The notes below the pieces were generated by a model. That model saw nothing but the letters and a program-made list of their open reading frames with translations. It was not told the DNA's origin and searched no databases. This document shows, in pieces, positions 23,638 to 23,745 of a stretch of DNA of 23,745 bases. A program made the translations under genes and the position numbers. The number at the start of each line of letters is the position of its first letter. Positions within the stretch are counted from its first letter, which is position 1. This stretch comes from CAVORB01 sp964395315 (GTDB lineage: Bacteria; Pseudomonadota; Gammaproteobacteria; Chromatiales; Chromatiaceae): contig CAYNBI010000058.1 in the NCBI GenBank assembly GCA_964395315.1, positions 1 to 23,745 on the forward strand, in the 5' to 3' direction.

Positions 23638-23745
23638 ATGTCCGACGCCATCGTCGTCCTCAACGCCGGCTCATCGCGCATCAAGTTCTCCAGCTTCTCA
23701 GTTGGCGACGCCGGCTTGGAGCTGGTCCTGCGGGGACAGCTCGAG
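23638..23745 (+). CDS. ackA: Acetate kinase, N-terminal part (cut by the window end)
   Basis: The first 36 codons are present. VLNAGSSRIKFSSFS (7-21) is the N-terminal phosphate-binding signature of acetate/propionate kinases (NAGSS.K). The ATG is 3 bases after the preceding stop codon. It makes ATP from acetyl phosphate delivered by the phosphate acyltransferase. The rest lies outside the window, so completeness cannot be judged. Confidence 0.93.
   Translation, partial: MSDAIVVLNAGSSRIKFSSFSVGDAGLELVLRGQLE

Overview
The window looks like chromosomal DNA of a high-GC gammaproteobacterium. The pilMNOPQ set, the PilP lipoprotein, HemE/HemW, the UvrD type with a C-terminal Tudor-like tail, and the PhaC-like DUF3141 / MaoC-phosphotransacetylase / acetate kinase cluster all fit that. 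A Chromatiales/Ectothiorhodospiraceae-like host is my best guess, but this is inference from gene content only. I see no insertion sequence, phage, CRISPR array, tRNA or rRNA.

Layout. (1) 126-5250, minus strand: the type IV pilus alignment and secretin operon pilM-N-O-P-Q, with a promoter candidate upstream of pilM and a GC hairpin after pilQ. (2) 5731-6357, plus: a conserved protein of unknown function preceded by a possible 17-codon leader ORF; it converges on gltA with a 6-bp gap. (3) 6364-8979, minus: citrate synthase and an LDH-type malate dehydrogenase with an unusual residue in the substrate-specificity loop. Behind them, at about 9142-9540, is a broken malic enzyme: N- and C-terminal pieces survive in different frames and the centre is missing. 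(4) 9574-15107, minus: uvrD, a TakP/DctP-like TRAP binding protein, hemW, rpmE and a thermonuclease. (5) 15282-16358, plus: hemE, followed by an intergenic region with a strong intrinsic terminator and a possible small RNA. (6) 16813-18093, minus: a QEGLA-motif (DUF1704) putative metallopeptidase, divergent from (7) 18346-23745, plus: a LOG-family protein, a SulP fragment that keeps only the last membrane part and the STAS domain, a DUF3141 PhaC-like hydrolase, a MaoC-phosphate acyltransferase fusion and the start of acetate kinase.

How the genes work together. PilM-N-O-P-Q link the inner-membrane pilus platform to the outer-membrane secretin. GltA and Mdh supply oxaloacetate/citrate chemistry of the TCA cycle; the malic enzyme once next to them has decayed. 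HemE and HemW act in or near tetrapyrrole biosynthesis but are far apart and on opposite strands. The right-end cluster joins a Cys-Asp-His PhaC-like enzyme to an enoyl-CoA hydratase/phosphotransacylase fusion and acetate kinase. That would let short-chain acyl-CoA be turned into acyl phosphate and ATP, possibly coupled to polyhydroxyalkanoate-type storage (inference).

The least ordinary parts are the malic enzyme remnant with its odd Mdh neighbour, the truncated SulP-STAS protein joined to the DUF3141/acyl-phosphate cluster, the nuclease whose signal peptide has no normal start codon, and the sRNA-like unit after hemE.
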